Shown: piece by piece, positions 1 through 6,722 of the stretch
Layout of the letters: each line of letters starts with the position of its first letter
Position numbering within the stretch: position 1 is the stretch's first letter
Origin: Erysipelotrichaceae bacterium
Lineage (GTDB): Bacteria; Bacillota_I; Bacilli_A; Erysipelotrichales; Erysipelotrichaceae
Direction: 5' to 3'
DNA: 32,681 nucleotides
Assembly: GCA_030523555.1 (NCBI GenBank)
Contig: JAUNIH010000016.1
Span: 1-32,681, forward strand
Made by a program: the position numbers and the translations under genes
The notes under the pieces: model-generated
What the model was told of the DNA's origin: nothing
The model's database searches: none
Seen by the model: only the letters and a program-made list of their open reading frames with translations

Positions 1-2
1 CA

Positions 3-59
3 TATGAAGACATAGCAAAGACACATACACACGATAGGATAAAAAGCCAAGAAATATAA
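3..59 (+). CDS. C-terminal end of an off-window gene (partial)
   Basis: One frame stays open from the window edge to a TAA at 57-59. It encodes 18 residues ending in KSQEI. The stop abuts a strong terminator hairpin, which is what one expects at the 3' end of a real gene. Too little is present to name a family. The other two plus frames hit stops within the first 17 bases. Confidence 0.45.
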   Translation, partial: YEDIAKTHTHDRIKSQEI

Positions 60-80
60 AAGTCTCGAAAGAGACTTTTT
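58..80 (+). terminator. Rho-independent terminator of the off-window gene
   Basis: Stem AAAAGTCTC / GAGACTTTT with a GAAA tetraloop, followed by a T run. It starts at the stop codon of the partial gene. Confidence 0.8.
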
Positions 81-81
81 A

Positions 82-108
82 AAATAAAAGGACACGATTC
101 GTGTCCTT
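82..108 (-). terminator. Terminator of the Hsp20 gene
   Basis: Read on the minus strand, a 9-bp stem AAGGACACG / CGTGTCCTT with a 3-nt loop is followed by TTATTTT. It lies about 10 nt past the Hsp20 stop, back to back with the terminator of the plus-strand gene. Confidence 0.75.
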
Positions 109-117
109 AGGGGGGAA

Positions 118-540
118 CTAATTTATGGAAACAATCTGTTTGGTTTCAATAGCCTTCTGTTTGGATGAAGGAAGAGATACCATCAGCATTCCTTCTTCAA
201 ACTTAGCGTTGACATCTTCAGCTTTGATGTTGTCGCCGACATAGAAGCTTCTTGAACATGATCCGAATGATCTTTCCTGTCTGATCAGCTGACCTTTATC
301 ATTCTTTTCTTCATCAGAGTATTCATGTCTTGCGCTGATTGTCAGATATCCATCCATGATTTCAATAGATACATCTTCTTTCTTGTATCCTGGAAGTTCA
401 ATATCGAGAGTGAAATAACCGTCCTTTTCATGAACGTCAGTCTTCATGAAAGAAGTAGTTTCTAATGGTTTTGGCATGAAATCATCAAACATTTCATCGA
501 ATAAGCTGTTATATCTGTTATACATAGGGAAATTTCTCAT
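118..540 (-). CDS. Hsp20/alpha-crystallin family small heat shock protein
   Basis: Encodes a 140-residue ATP-independent holdase chaperone that binds unfolding proteins in the cytoplasm. The N-terminal part resembles clostridial Hsp18. The alpha-crystallin domain covers about residues 35-130 and shows the family signatures ELPGYKKEDV and the C-terminal FEEGMLMVSLP (A-x-n-G-x-L type) motif. The ATG at 540 is chosen because AAGGAGG lies 7 nt upstream on the minus strand. An upstream in-frame ATG at 591 would lie almost on the predicted transcription start and has no ribosome site. The gene is monocistronic, with a terminator just after the stop. A TTGACA-N16-TATTAT promoter carries CIRCE operators, so repression by HrcA and induction by heat or unfolded-protein stress is likely. 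Identification is secure. Confidence 0.95.
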   Translation of the reverse strand: MRNFPMYNRYNSLFDEMFDDFMPKPLETTSFMKTDVHEKDGYFTLDIELPGYKKEDVSIEIMDGYLTISARHEYSDEEKNDKGQLIRQERSFGSCSRSFYVGDNIKAEDVNAKFEEGMLMVSLPSSKQKAIETKQIVSIN

Positions 541-595
541 TTTAAATACCTCCTTGTTTCTCATTTGTATGTGGGTTAATTCCTTAACCATTCTT

Positions 596-623
596 ATAAT
601 ATCACTTTCATTAGCACTGTCAA
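596..623 (-). promoter_or_regulatory. Promoter of hsp20
   Basis: On the minus strand TTGACA (618-623) is followed after 16 nt by TATTAT (596-601). The -35 box lies inside the first CIRCE element, so HrcA binding would block RNA polymerase. Confidence 0.75.
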
Positions 624-637
624 TAGGAAAGTGCTAA
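611..637. promoter_or_regulatory. CIRCE operator 1 (HrcA binding site)
   Basis: TTAGCACTG - N9 - AAGTGCTAA matches the CIRCE consensus (TTAGCACTC-N9-GAGTGCTAA) at 16 of 18 arm positions, with the exact 9-nt spacer. It overlaps the hsp20 -35 box. Confidence 0.9.
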
Positions 638-660
638 TACTCCTGATAAACGAGTGCTAA
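634..660. promoter_or_regulatory. CIRCE operator 2, degenerate left arm, overlapping operator 1
   Basis: The right arm GAGTGCTAA (652-660) is a perfect consensus arm. Exactly 9 nt upstream, CTAATACTC (634-642) matches the left arm at 6 of 9 positions. It shares 4 bp with the right arm of operator 1. The perfect arm and exact spacing argue against chance, but binding is untested. Confidence 0.6.
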
Positions 661-751
661 ATTTATTTAAAGAATAATTTAGGATATCCCCATTCTTTTA
701 CGAATAATGTATTAGGCAAAAATACATGAAGAAGGAATAGAGGATTAAAGA

Positions 752-1303
752 ATGGTTTTAAAAGGAAATAAGGACATTGTTTACTATAGAAGAAACGGAA
801 AAATGTTCTGGTTTAACAGAGTCTGGAGAGTCAGAAGAGTTGAAAAAGAATTTATGAGAGACTGTACTCCCGGTATTGGAAGAGTAATAAAACAGAATGG
901 TTATAGAATTGACAGAAATAAAAACGAATATAAAACAGCATACTGGATTAAAGATAATTTTGGTGGAGATATTATATGCATAAACGAAGAACTGAATCGT
1001 AAAGACAGTGAATCCAAACCAGATTATATCTGGAAAGGAAAATGGTGGGATCTGAAAAATCTGAACGGGGCATCCGGTTTATCCAAAAGATTAAAAATTG
1101 CCATATATCAGATAAACAGCAATACCGAAAGAGAACCTGGTGGTGTAATACTTGATATAACTAACGCCGGTATATCTGATAAAGATGCCATCGCTATAGT
1201 AAAAAGAAGACTGAGTGAATCTGCCAAGACAAAGATGCACGTTATTATCAAAAGAAAACTGAAAGTGGTCGCGATAATAAAGGCAGAAAAAAAGCAGACG
1301 TAA
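752..1303 (+). CDS. Orphan CdiA C-terminal tRNase-like (PD-(D/E)xK fold) nuclease
   Basis: A 183-residue basic protein with AGAGGA 7 nt before the ATG. The C-terminal half resembles the CdiA_C tRNase toxin domain, a restriction-endonuclease-like fold that is found at the tips of contact-dependent toxins and at the ends of some Firmicute phage/ICE head proteins. Visible landmarks are YWIKDNFGGDI (64-74), glutamates 79-80, and P90-D91 followed by D100-L101-K102, which is a PD-x8-D-x-K arrangement. No delivery domain (filamentous CdiA, LXG, phage head) and no signal peptide is present, and no immunity gene follows. The first 60 residues are Arg/Lys/aromatic rich and unrecognised. It is flanked by hsp20 (divergent) and a direct-repeat pair. 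It may be a captured toxin tip, a housekeeping RNA nuclease, or inactive. The family call rests on motif recognition without a search. Confidence 0.55.
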   Translation: MVLKGNKDIVYYRRNGKMFWFNRVWRVRRVEKEFMRDCTPGIGRVIKQNGYRIDRNKNEYKTAYWIKDNFGGDIICINEELNRKDSESKPDYIWKGKWWDLKNLNGASGLSKRLKIAIYQINSNTEREPGGVILDITNAGISDKDAIAIVKRRLSESAKTKMHVIIKRKLKVVAIIKAEKKQT

Positions 1304-1330
1304 CCCGCTCCATTTTTTCTAGCGAACCGG
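1304..1330. repeat. 27-nt direct repeat, copy 1
   Basis: Begins immediately after the nuclease stop with CCCGCTCC, then a T6 run and CTAGCGAACCGG. It contains short complementary segments (CGCT/AGCG, CC/GG) and could form a small hairpin with a T-rich loop. Its partner lies at 1392-1417. Confidence 0.75.
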
Positions 1331-1391
1331 CTCGCCTGCGACAAATATATATTAACATAAAATACAGTTATAAACAATAAAGCAGCCATAC

Positions 1392-1417
1392 CCCGCTCCA
1401 TTTTTCTAGCGAACCGG
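1392..1417. repeat. 26-nt direct repeat, copy 2
   Basis: Identical to copy 1 except for one T fewer in the T run. It is enclosed by the inverted arms AGCAGC (1381-1386) and GCTGCT, so this copy can sit in the loop of a larger stem. The two copies repeat with an 88-nt period. The rest of 1304-1508 is AT-rich and holds the probable prs promoter. Confidence 0.75.
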
Positions 1418-1478
1418 GCCAGCTGCTGTACTTAAATAATAACACACAATATGTATCCTATTATTGTAAATATTTGTA

Positions 1479-1484
1479 TATAAT
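1479..1484 (+). promoter_or_regulatory. Probable -10 box of prs
   Basis: Perfect TATAAT 24 nt before the prs ATG. No good -35 box is seen at 16-18 nt upstream, so the call is tentative. Confidence 0.45.
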
Positions 1485-1508
1485 TAGTATGTCTAAAGAG
1501 GTGGAAAC

Positions 1509-2927
1509 ATGAATAACGCAATCATCTTTATCAGAAATGAAGAAGAACAGTCTCTGTCTAAAGCTCCATATCTTGGTGGTAACCTTCTTATTCATACAGT
1601 AGATGAATTAAAGAAGGTAAATGCCATTAAAAATATCTATATTGTAGGTCTTAAACTGGAAATTCCGGGTTGTGAGACAGGTATGGAAATTGATGAAGTA
1701 ATAGATATTATAGAAAAAGAAGAAGGTAAGACCTTACTGGTATCTCCTTTATATCCTGAAACAAACGGTGATGATTATCGAAGACTGTTGAAGAAGGAAA
1801 ATCCTTCAATAATGGTCTGTGAAGGTGAAGTATGCGGAAGTTTTATGATTCCTAATGATGGTTTAAGAGATTATGAAGAGCTTGATTATGAATCATATGA
1901 AATAAGACATAAGATTATTAAAAAGTTTTCTAAAGAAGAAGCGGAAAGACTTGGTGGGGCCAATCTTGATGATGTAAAGATCTTCTCACTTACTTCTTCA
2001 CATAACCTTGCCAAAGAAGTATGTCACTATCTTAATCTTGAACTTGGTAAGATTGAGGTTAAACATTTTGCGGATGGTGAAACCCTTGTAGAACTGGGTG
2101 AAAGTGTCCGTGGCAAAAGAGTATATTTTATTCAGAGTACCTGTAAACCGGTTAATGATACATTAATGGAAGTGCTGATTGCGATTGATGCCGCAAGAAG
2201 ATCTTCAGCTTCCGAGATTACCTGTGTTATTCCGTATTTTGGTTATGCGCGACAGGACCGTAAAGCCTATCCACGTCAGCCGATTACCGCAAAACTGGTT
2301 GCGAAGATGTTAGAAGAAGCCGGCGCAAACCGTGTAGTTACATTTGATTTACACGCTGCGCAGATTCAGGGTTTCTTCAACTGTCCGGTTGATGATCTGA
2401 CTACTGTTCCTATGATGGGCCAGTACTTCAGAAGAAAGAACCTTGATCCTGAAAAGACAGTAGTTGTATCTCCTGACCATGGTGGTGTAAAACGTGCGAG
2501 AAATCTCGCAGAAATGTTAGGTACAACCATCGCGATTGTCGATAAAAGACGTCCACAGGCCAATGTCTGTGAAGCCTGCAATGTCATCGGTGATGTTGAA
2601 GGCATGGATGCGATTATCGTCGATGATATCTGTGATACCGGCGGTTCTTTAATCGCTTCGGCCAATATCCTTAAGGAAAACGGGGCTAAAGATATCTATG
2701 TCTGTATCGCTCATGGACTCTTCTCTCATAACGCTACCCAGCGTATTGAAGATTCAGCCATCAAAGAAGTTGTCGTATCTAACTCCATTCCGGTTCCGAT
2801 TGAAGAACTCAAGAAGACGACAAAGATCAGAACCCTGTCTATCGGATGGATGTTAAGTAAACTGATACTTGCCGTTCAGTGTCATACTCCGGTTTCGGAA
2901 GTATACGCCTTATACGAAGGTAATTAA
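1509..2927 (+). CDS. prs: Ribose-phosphate pyrophosphokinase with GlmU-like N-terminal extension
   Basis: Makes PRPP from ribose-5-phosphate and ATP, feeding pyrimidine, purine, NAD, His and Trp synthesis. Residues about 152-472 form a complete class I Prs (usual length about 317): FADGE near 188, IPYFGYARQDRK near 241, H282, VDKRRP at 344-349, and the PRPP loop D372-D-I-C-D-T-G-G-S380. The first 150 residues are extra. Their pattern (aiIfi..., SKAPYLGG, IYIVG at 43-47, then TLLVSPLYPET) follows the N-terminal half of GlmU-type nucleotidyltransferases, but the G-x-G-T-R-M nucleotide loop and the metal-binding GD are missing, so it is probably catalytically dead. In Bacillus, glmU (gcaD) and prs are neighbours, so a relic fusion is plausible. 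AGAGGTGG precedes the ATG at good spacing. The gene ends at its own terminator. Prs function is secure; the role of the extension is unknown. Confidence 0.95.
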   Translation: MNNAIIFIRNEEEQSLSKAPYLGGNLLIHTVDELKKVNAIKNIYIVGLKLEIPGCETGMEIDEVIDIIEKEEGKTLLVSPLYPETNGDDYRRLLKKENPSIMVCEGEVCGSFMIPNDGLRDYEELDYESYEIRHKIIKKFSKEEAERLGGANLDDVKIFSLTSSHNLAKEVCHYLNLELGKIEVKHFADGETLVELGESVRGKRVYFIQSTCKPVNDTLMEVLIAIDAARRSSASEITCVIPYFGYARQDRKAYPRQPITAKLVAKMLEEAGANRVVTFDLHAAQIQGFFNCPVDDLTTVPMMGQYFRRKNLDPEKTVVVSPDHGGVKRARNLAEMLGTTIAIVDKRRPQANVCEACNVIGDVEGMDAIIVDDICDTGGSLIASANILKENGAKDIYVCIAHGLFSHNATQRIEDSAIKEVVVSNSIPVPIEELKKTTKIRTLSIGWMLSKLILAVQCHTPVSEVYALYEGN

Positions 2928-2935
2928 TAAGATAT

Positions 2936-2964
2936 ATCCCTGGCCTCATGGTCAGGGATTTTTT
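2936..2964 (+). terminator. Terminator of prs
   Basis: 10-bp stem ATCCCTGGCC / GGTCAGGGAT (one G-T pair), TCAT loop and a T6 run. Confidence 0.9.
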
Positions 2965-2968
2965 GTAA

Positions 2969-2974
2969 TATAAT
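2969..2974 (+). promoter_or_regulatory. -10 box directly upstream of tsaC
   Basis: Perfect TATAAT in the context TTGTAATATAATTTG. Only 8 nt separate it from the tsaC ATG, and no Shine-Dalgarno site fits in between. Transcription would start within about 2 nt of the start codon. Confidence 0.6.
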
Positions 2975-2982
2975 TTGAATGT

Positions 2983-3588
2983 ATGGAAACACTGAAATTA
3001 AGTAAAAAAGATATTAATAAAATCATAGAAATACTAAATAATGGCGGTCTTGTCGCTTTTCCAACCGATACTGTTTTTGGCCTGGCGTGTAAGATGGATA
3101 AAGAATCTATTTCCAGAGTCTATGAAGTAAAGGGCAGAGATTTCAATAAGGCTTTACCGGTAATGTGTAACTCTAAAGAAATGATTGAAAGAATAGCTTA
3201 TATAAATATAGATGCCGAAAAGATTATGGAAAGATTTATGCCGGGGGCTATAACTTTAGTCTATAAAAAGAAAGAAGAAGTAGAAGACTATGTTACCCAG
3301 GGTAAAGATACTATCGGTATCAGAGTTCCTGATGATGAATGGATACTTGAACTGATAAGTAAACTTGATCATCCGATTATGGTGACAAGTGCCAATATAT
3401 CAGGTAACGGATCTTTACTTAATTGGGAAAGTGTCTACGAATGTATGAAAGATCATATTGAGGGAATCATTATGGAAGATGCCAGAGGACAGATGTCTTC
3501 AACGATTGTGGATGTATCATCTGATGATATAAGGATTTTAAGAGAAGGTCCGATATCAATAGATGAAATAAGGGAGTGTCTTGGATAA
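2983..3588 (+). CDS. tsaC: L-threonylcarbamoyladenylate synthase (TsaC/Sua5/YrdC family)
   Basis: Makes threonylcarbamoyl-AMP from threonine, bicarbonate and ATP, the first step of t6A37 tRNA modification. The 201-residue protein is of TsaC length, without the C-terminal Sua5 domain. Family marks are GGLVAFPTDTVFGLA near 18-32, KGRDFNKALPV near 50-60, TSANISG near 135-141, and the closing STIVDV...ILREGP. No ribosome site precedes the ATG. A TATAAT box ends 8 nt upstream, which points to a leaderless or nearly leaderless mRNA. The start agrees with where the family usually begins. The stop TAA overlaps the nagA ATG by 1 nt (TAATG), so the two are translationally coupled. Confidence 0.92.
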   Translation: METLKLSKKDINKIIEILNNGGLVAFPTDTVFGLACKMDKESISRVYEVKGRDFNKALPVMCNSKEMIERIAYINIDAEKIMERFMPGAITLVYKKKEEVEDYVTQGKDTIGIRVPDDEWILELISKLDHPIMVTSANISGNGSLLNWESVYECMKDHIEGIIMEDARGQMSSTIVDVSSDDIRILREGPISIDEIRECLG

Positions 3589-4736
3589 TGAAGTATCTAT
3601 TTACACATGGACATATCATTGTTGATCCGTATAGAGAATATATGGATGGGGCGATACTTGTTGAAGATGAAAGAATTATAGATGTATTCCCGCAGTCAAA
3701 TAAGGTAAAAGAAACTGAAGACGTTAAGATTATAGATCTTAAGGGATCTTTAGTCATGCCTGGAAATTTTGATACCCATACCCACGGTATTAAGGGGATA
3801 TCTTTTGATACAGCGGATAGGGAAAAGATGGACGAGGCAAGTCTGGAGATGGCGAAGTCTGGCACGACATCATTTCTTTCAAGTATTTCCTATGATGTAA
3901 GTCCTGATCTTTTTAAAGAAAGATTTTCTTTATTCAATACCTATGAAGGAAAATATGCCCGTTATGAAGGTATACATATGGAAGGTCCATATCTTAGTAA
4001 GAAACATCTTGGTATCGGTAATCCTGAGAAGTTTCTGATGCCTGATATAAATGTGGTGAAGGATATTCTTGAAAATACTGATAAGTTAAGACAGATGACT
4101 ATCGCCTATGAACTTGATGGGGCAAAAGATATCGGTAAACTGTTAAAGGAAAACAATGTAAAGGTAATGTGTGGACATTCGGATGCCGTATTAGGAGATT
4201 TGGATGAGAATGTTGATGGTTTTACCCATCTTTTCAATGCGATGAGGGGATTACATCACCGTGATATTACTTTAGTCAACTGTGCATTCATGAACAGGTG
4301 GATGTGCGAGATTATCACTGACGGAAATCACATTGACAGAAATGTCTTAAAGCTGGTGCTGAATAATATTGACAGGGATAAGCTGATGATTGTCTCTGAT
4401 TCCAGTATCGCAAGAGGTCTTCCTGATGGAGAATACTTTTTCATGTCCAGAAACTGTATCAAGAAGGGCACGTCAATCATAACGGATGATGGTCATTATG
4501 CCGGAAGTGTCGTATCGATTAATGATGAAATGAAAGTATTAAGAGAATTAGGGACATCATATACGGATTTATTGTGTTATTCATCATACAATGCCTTCAG
4601 GTTCTATGGTCTTGATTCACAGTATGGAACGATTGAGAAGGGTAAATATGCGGATATGGTGATTATGGATGATGATCTGAATATTAGGAATGTCTACGTG
4701 AAAGGAAACTTTATATATGAGCACGTTTTATATTAG
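3588..4736 (+). CDS. nagA: N-acetylglucosamine-6-phosphate deacetylase
   Basis: Cytoplasmic amidohydrolase converting GlcNAc-6-P to glucosamine-6-P and acetate in amino-sugar recycling. The 382-residue protein has the normal family length. Metal and active-site marks are HTH at 64-66, HMEGP with E132, GHSDA with H197, THLFNAM with H214, DGNH with H248, and catalytic D271 in IVSDSS. The ATG at 3588 is preferred over an in-frame GTG at 3576 because AGGGAG lies 12 nt upstream, the ATG overlaps the tsaC stop, and family members begin near here. No nagB is in the window. The 3' end overlaps the next small gene by 20 nt. Confidence 0.93.
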   Translation: MKYLFTHGHIIVDPYREYMDGAILVEDERIIDVFPQSNKVKETEDVKIIDLKGSLVMPGNFDTHTHGIKGISFDTADREKMDEASLEMAKSGTTSFLSSISYDVSPDLFKERFSLFNTYEGKYARYEGIHMEGPYLSKKHLGIGNPEKFLMPDINVVKDILENTDKLRQMTIAYELDGAKDIGKLLKENNVKVMCGHSDAVLGDLDENVDGFTHLFNAMRGLHHRDITLVNCAFMNRWMCEIITDGNHIDRNVLKLVLNNIDRDKLMIVSDSSIARGLPDGEYFFMSRNCIKKGTSIITDDGHYAGSVVSINDEMKVLRELGTSYTDLLCYSSYNAFRFYGLDSQYGTIEKGKYADMVIMDDDLNIRNVYVKGNFIYEHVLY

Positions 4737-4917
4737 AGTAATAATTTATCTTTTATGTTTTTTTCTTTCGATGTATGGGCTGATGGCTCTTGATTTTTCG
4801 AAGTTTATCTTAAAGGGTAAGGTCAGACAGACATATGTGCTTTATTTTGTGTTAGCGTGTTCATTGGCTTATCTTTTCGGTAATTTTCTGATGAGCATTA
4901 TCTATTTTTTCTACTGA
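4717..4917 (+). CDS. DUF1146 / YwzB-family small membrane protein
   Basis: 66 residues with two predicted membrane helices (about 6-26 and 41-63) and a short basic link. The pattern LDFSKFILKGKVRQTYVLY in the middle matches the YwzB family of Firmicutes, whose function is unknown. It starts inside the nagA 3' end (20-nt overlap), with AAAGGA 9 nt before the ATG, so it is co-expressed with nagA. No terminator hairpin is visible after it. Confidence 0.85.
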   Translation: MSTFYIRVIIYLLCFFLSMYGLMALDFSKFILKGKVRQTYVLYFVLACSLAYLFGNFLMSIIYFFY

Positions 4918-4946
4918 TTATATTTCTTACATCTTTTTTTTATTTG

Positions 4947-4955
4947 TGCGATAAT
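4947..4955 (+). promoter_or_regulatory. Extended -10 promoter of the ABC exporter operon
   Basis: TGCGATAAT is an extended -10 (TG-N followed by GATAAT), 30 nt before the ATG of the first ABC gene. No convincing -35, which is common for extended -10 promoters. Confidence 0.5.
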
Positions 4956-4985
4956 GAAGTTTGCGTTGTAAAGAAGAGGTAAATT

Positions 4986-6722
4986 ATGTTCAGATTACTT
5001 TTGAAATATACAAAAGACGGATGGTGGGCAGCGCTTCTGGGACCGGTATTTACGATTCTGGAGGTTGTTTTTGATGCACTTATTCCTTTGGTAATGTCCG
5101 ATATCATCAATAATGGTATTTATGCTATGGGAGGAGATCTCGACTATATTGTTACGGGTGGCATAAAGATTGTCGTTCTGGCGGTAGTTGCGGCAGTTAT
5201 GGGTGCTTTGTCGGGTTTGTTTTCTTCTATTTCTTCTACACGTTTTGTTTATAATCTGCGTATGGCTCTTTTTGAGAAGATACAGACATTTGACTTTCAG
5301 AATATTGAAAAATTCCCGGTATCAACTATTGTCATGCGTCTGACAACAGATATGAGAATGCTTAGAATGGCGTATGTTTCAATTGTAAGAACATTGATCA
5401 GAGCGCCGTTTAATCTGGCCATATCAGCTTACTTTGTATACCGTCTGAACAATAAGATTGCGGCTATATTTGCGCTGATTATTCCGGTTCTTGGTGGCGG
5501 TCTGATATTTTTATATGCCAAGGCTCATCCTAAATTCAGGGAAATGATGCTGAAGTTTGATGCGCTTGATGAAAATCTGGAACAGAATATTGATGGTATA
5601 AGAGTTGTAAAGACTTTTGTACGTGAAGATTATGAAAACGAGAAGTTTGAAAAGACTTCTGCTGAAGTTATGAATTCACAGCGCAAGGCTGAAAGAATTG
5701 TCATTCTGGATAGGCCTTTCTTTGAACTGGTAATGTATACCTGTATGATCGCTGTAGCCTGGATGGGTGGCAGGGATATCATTGGCGGTACGATGCTGAC
5801 GGGTGATTTTATGGCTTATTTACAGTATGTAAGGGCAATAATGTTTGCACTGTTAATGATATCGAGTGTCTTTATGCAGATTGTTATGGCACAGGCATCA
5901 ATTGATAGAACCAATGAAGTACTTGATGAAGTAATACATATTACTGATGAAGATGCTGATCCTTCTTTGAAGGTTGAAAACGGAGAGATTGAGTTTAAGA
6001 ATGTCTGTTTCAAATATTCTGAAGATGCTGACAGAAATGTACTTAATGATATAAATCTCAAGATTGAAAGTGGTGAAGTAATAGGTATTTTAGGCCCTAC
6101 CGGTTCAAGTAAGACAAGTCTGGTACAGCTGATTGGAAGACTTTACGAAGCTACAGAAGGTGAAGTTCTGGTATCAGGACATAATGTCAGAGAATATAAA
6201 CTGAAGACTTTAAGAGATGCGGTATCAATGGTTTTACAGAAGAATACCCTGTTCTCCGGTTCAATTGAAGAAAACATGAAGTGGGGTAATCCTGAGGCAA
6301 GTCATGAAGAAGTTGTGGAAGCGTGTAAGAATGCCCAGGCTGATGATTTTATCATGAGATTCCCTGATGGCTATGAGCACGATCTCGGCCAGGGTGGAAC
6401 AAATGTTTCCGGTGGTCAGAAACAGCGTCTTTGTATTGCGCGTGCTCTATTGAAAAAACCTAAGATCATCATTCTTGATGACTCAACAAGTGCGGTCGAT
6501 ACTGATACCGATCATCGCATACAGCTTGCCTTGAAAGAAAAACTGAGTGGTATGACAACCATCATCATCGCCCAGCGTGTAAGTTCAATCAAAGAGGCCA
6601 ACCGTATCATTATTATGAATGAAGGAAAGATTGAAGATATCGGTAATCATGAGGAACTGCTTGAAAGAAACGAAGTATACCGTGATCTTTATGAAACTCA
6701 GATGAAAGGAGCGATGGAATAA
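4986..6722 (+). CDS. Heterodimeric ABC exporter subunit with degenerate ATPase site (BmrC/LmrC/TM287 type)
   Basis: 578-residue half transporter: six-helix membrane domain (about 1-300) then a nucleotide-binding domain. It pairs with the next gene to export drugs or lipophilic compounds. Walker A is G370-PTGSSK-T377 (S375 replaces the usual Gly), the signature VSGGQ (474-478) is intact, Walker B ends D498-D499 so the catalytic Glu is Asp, and the switch His is Gln (IAQRVSS). These are the marks of the degenerate-site subunit in asymmetric exporters. AAGAGGT lies 6 nt before the ATG. The stop overlaps the partner's ATG by 1 nt, giving strict co-translation. The substrate cannot be told from sequence. 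Confidence 0.92.
   Translation: MFRLLLKYTKDGWWAALLGPVFTILEVVFDALIPLVMSDIINNGIYAMGGDLDYIVTGGIKIVVLAVVAAVMGALSGLFSSISSTRFVYNLRMALFEKIQTFDFQNIEKFPVSTIVMRLTTDMRMLRMAYVSIVRTLIRAPFNLAISAYFVYRLNNKIAAIFALIIPVLGGGLIFLYAKAHPKFREMMLKFDALDENLEQNIDGIRVVKTFVREDYENEKFEKTSAEVMNSQRKAERIVILDRPFFELVMYTCMIAVAWMGGRDIIGGTMLTGDFMAYLQYVRAIMFALLMISSVFMQIVMAQASIDRTNEVLDEVIHITDEDADPSLKVENGEIEFKNVCFKYSEDADRNVLNDINLKIESGEVIGILGPTGSSKTSLVQLIGRLYEATEGEVLVSGHNVREYKLKTLRDAVSMVLQKNTLFSGSIEENMKWGNPEASHEEVVEACKNAQADDFIMRFPDGYEHDLGQGGTNVSGGQKQRLCIARALLKKPKIIILDDSTSAVDTDTDHRIQLALKEKLSGMTTIIIAQRVSSIKEANRIIIMNEGKIEDIGNHEELLERNEVYRDLYETQMKGAME

Noticed and set aside
1108-1401. Minus-strand 97-residue hydrophobic ORF starting in the second direct repeat
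   Set aside because: It lies antisense to the nuclease gene for most of its length, has no ribosome site, and its first part is the repeat read backwards.
1304-1417. CRISPR array
   Set aside because: Only two copies, unequal by one base, with an AT-rich 61-nt gap and no cas genes.
1489-1512. Seven-codon ORF overlapping the prs ATG, as a leader peptide
   Set aside because: Its ATG lies only 4 nt after the TATAAT box, so it would be outside the transcript.
2936-2964. prs terminator hairpin as an attenuator for tsaC
   Set aside because: A perfect -10 box for tsaC lies after the hairpin, so the simplest reading is a plain terminator followed by a new promoter.
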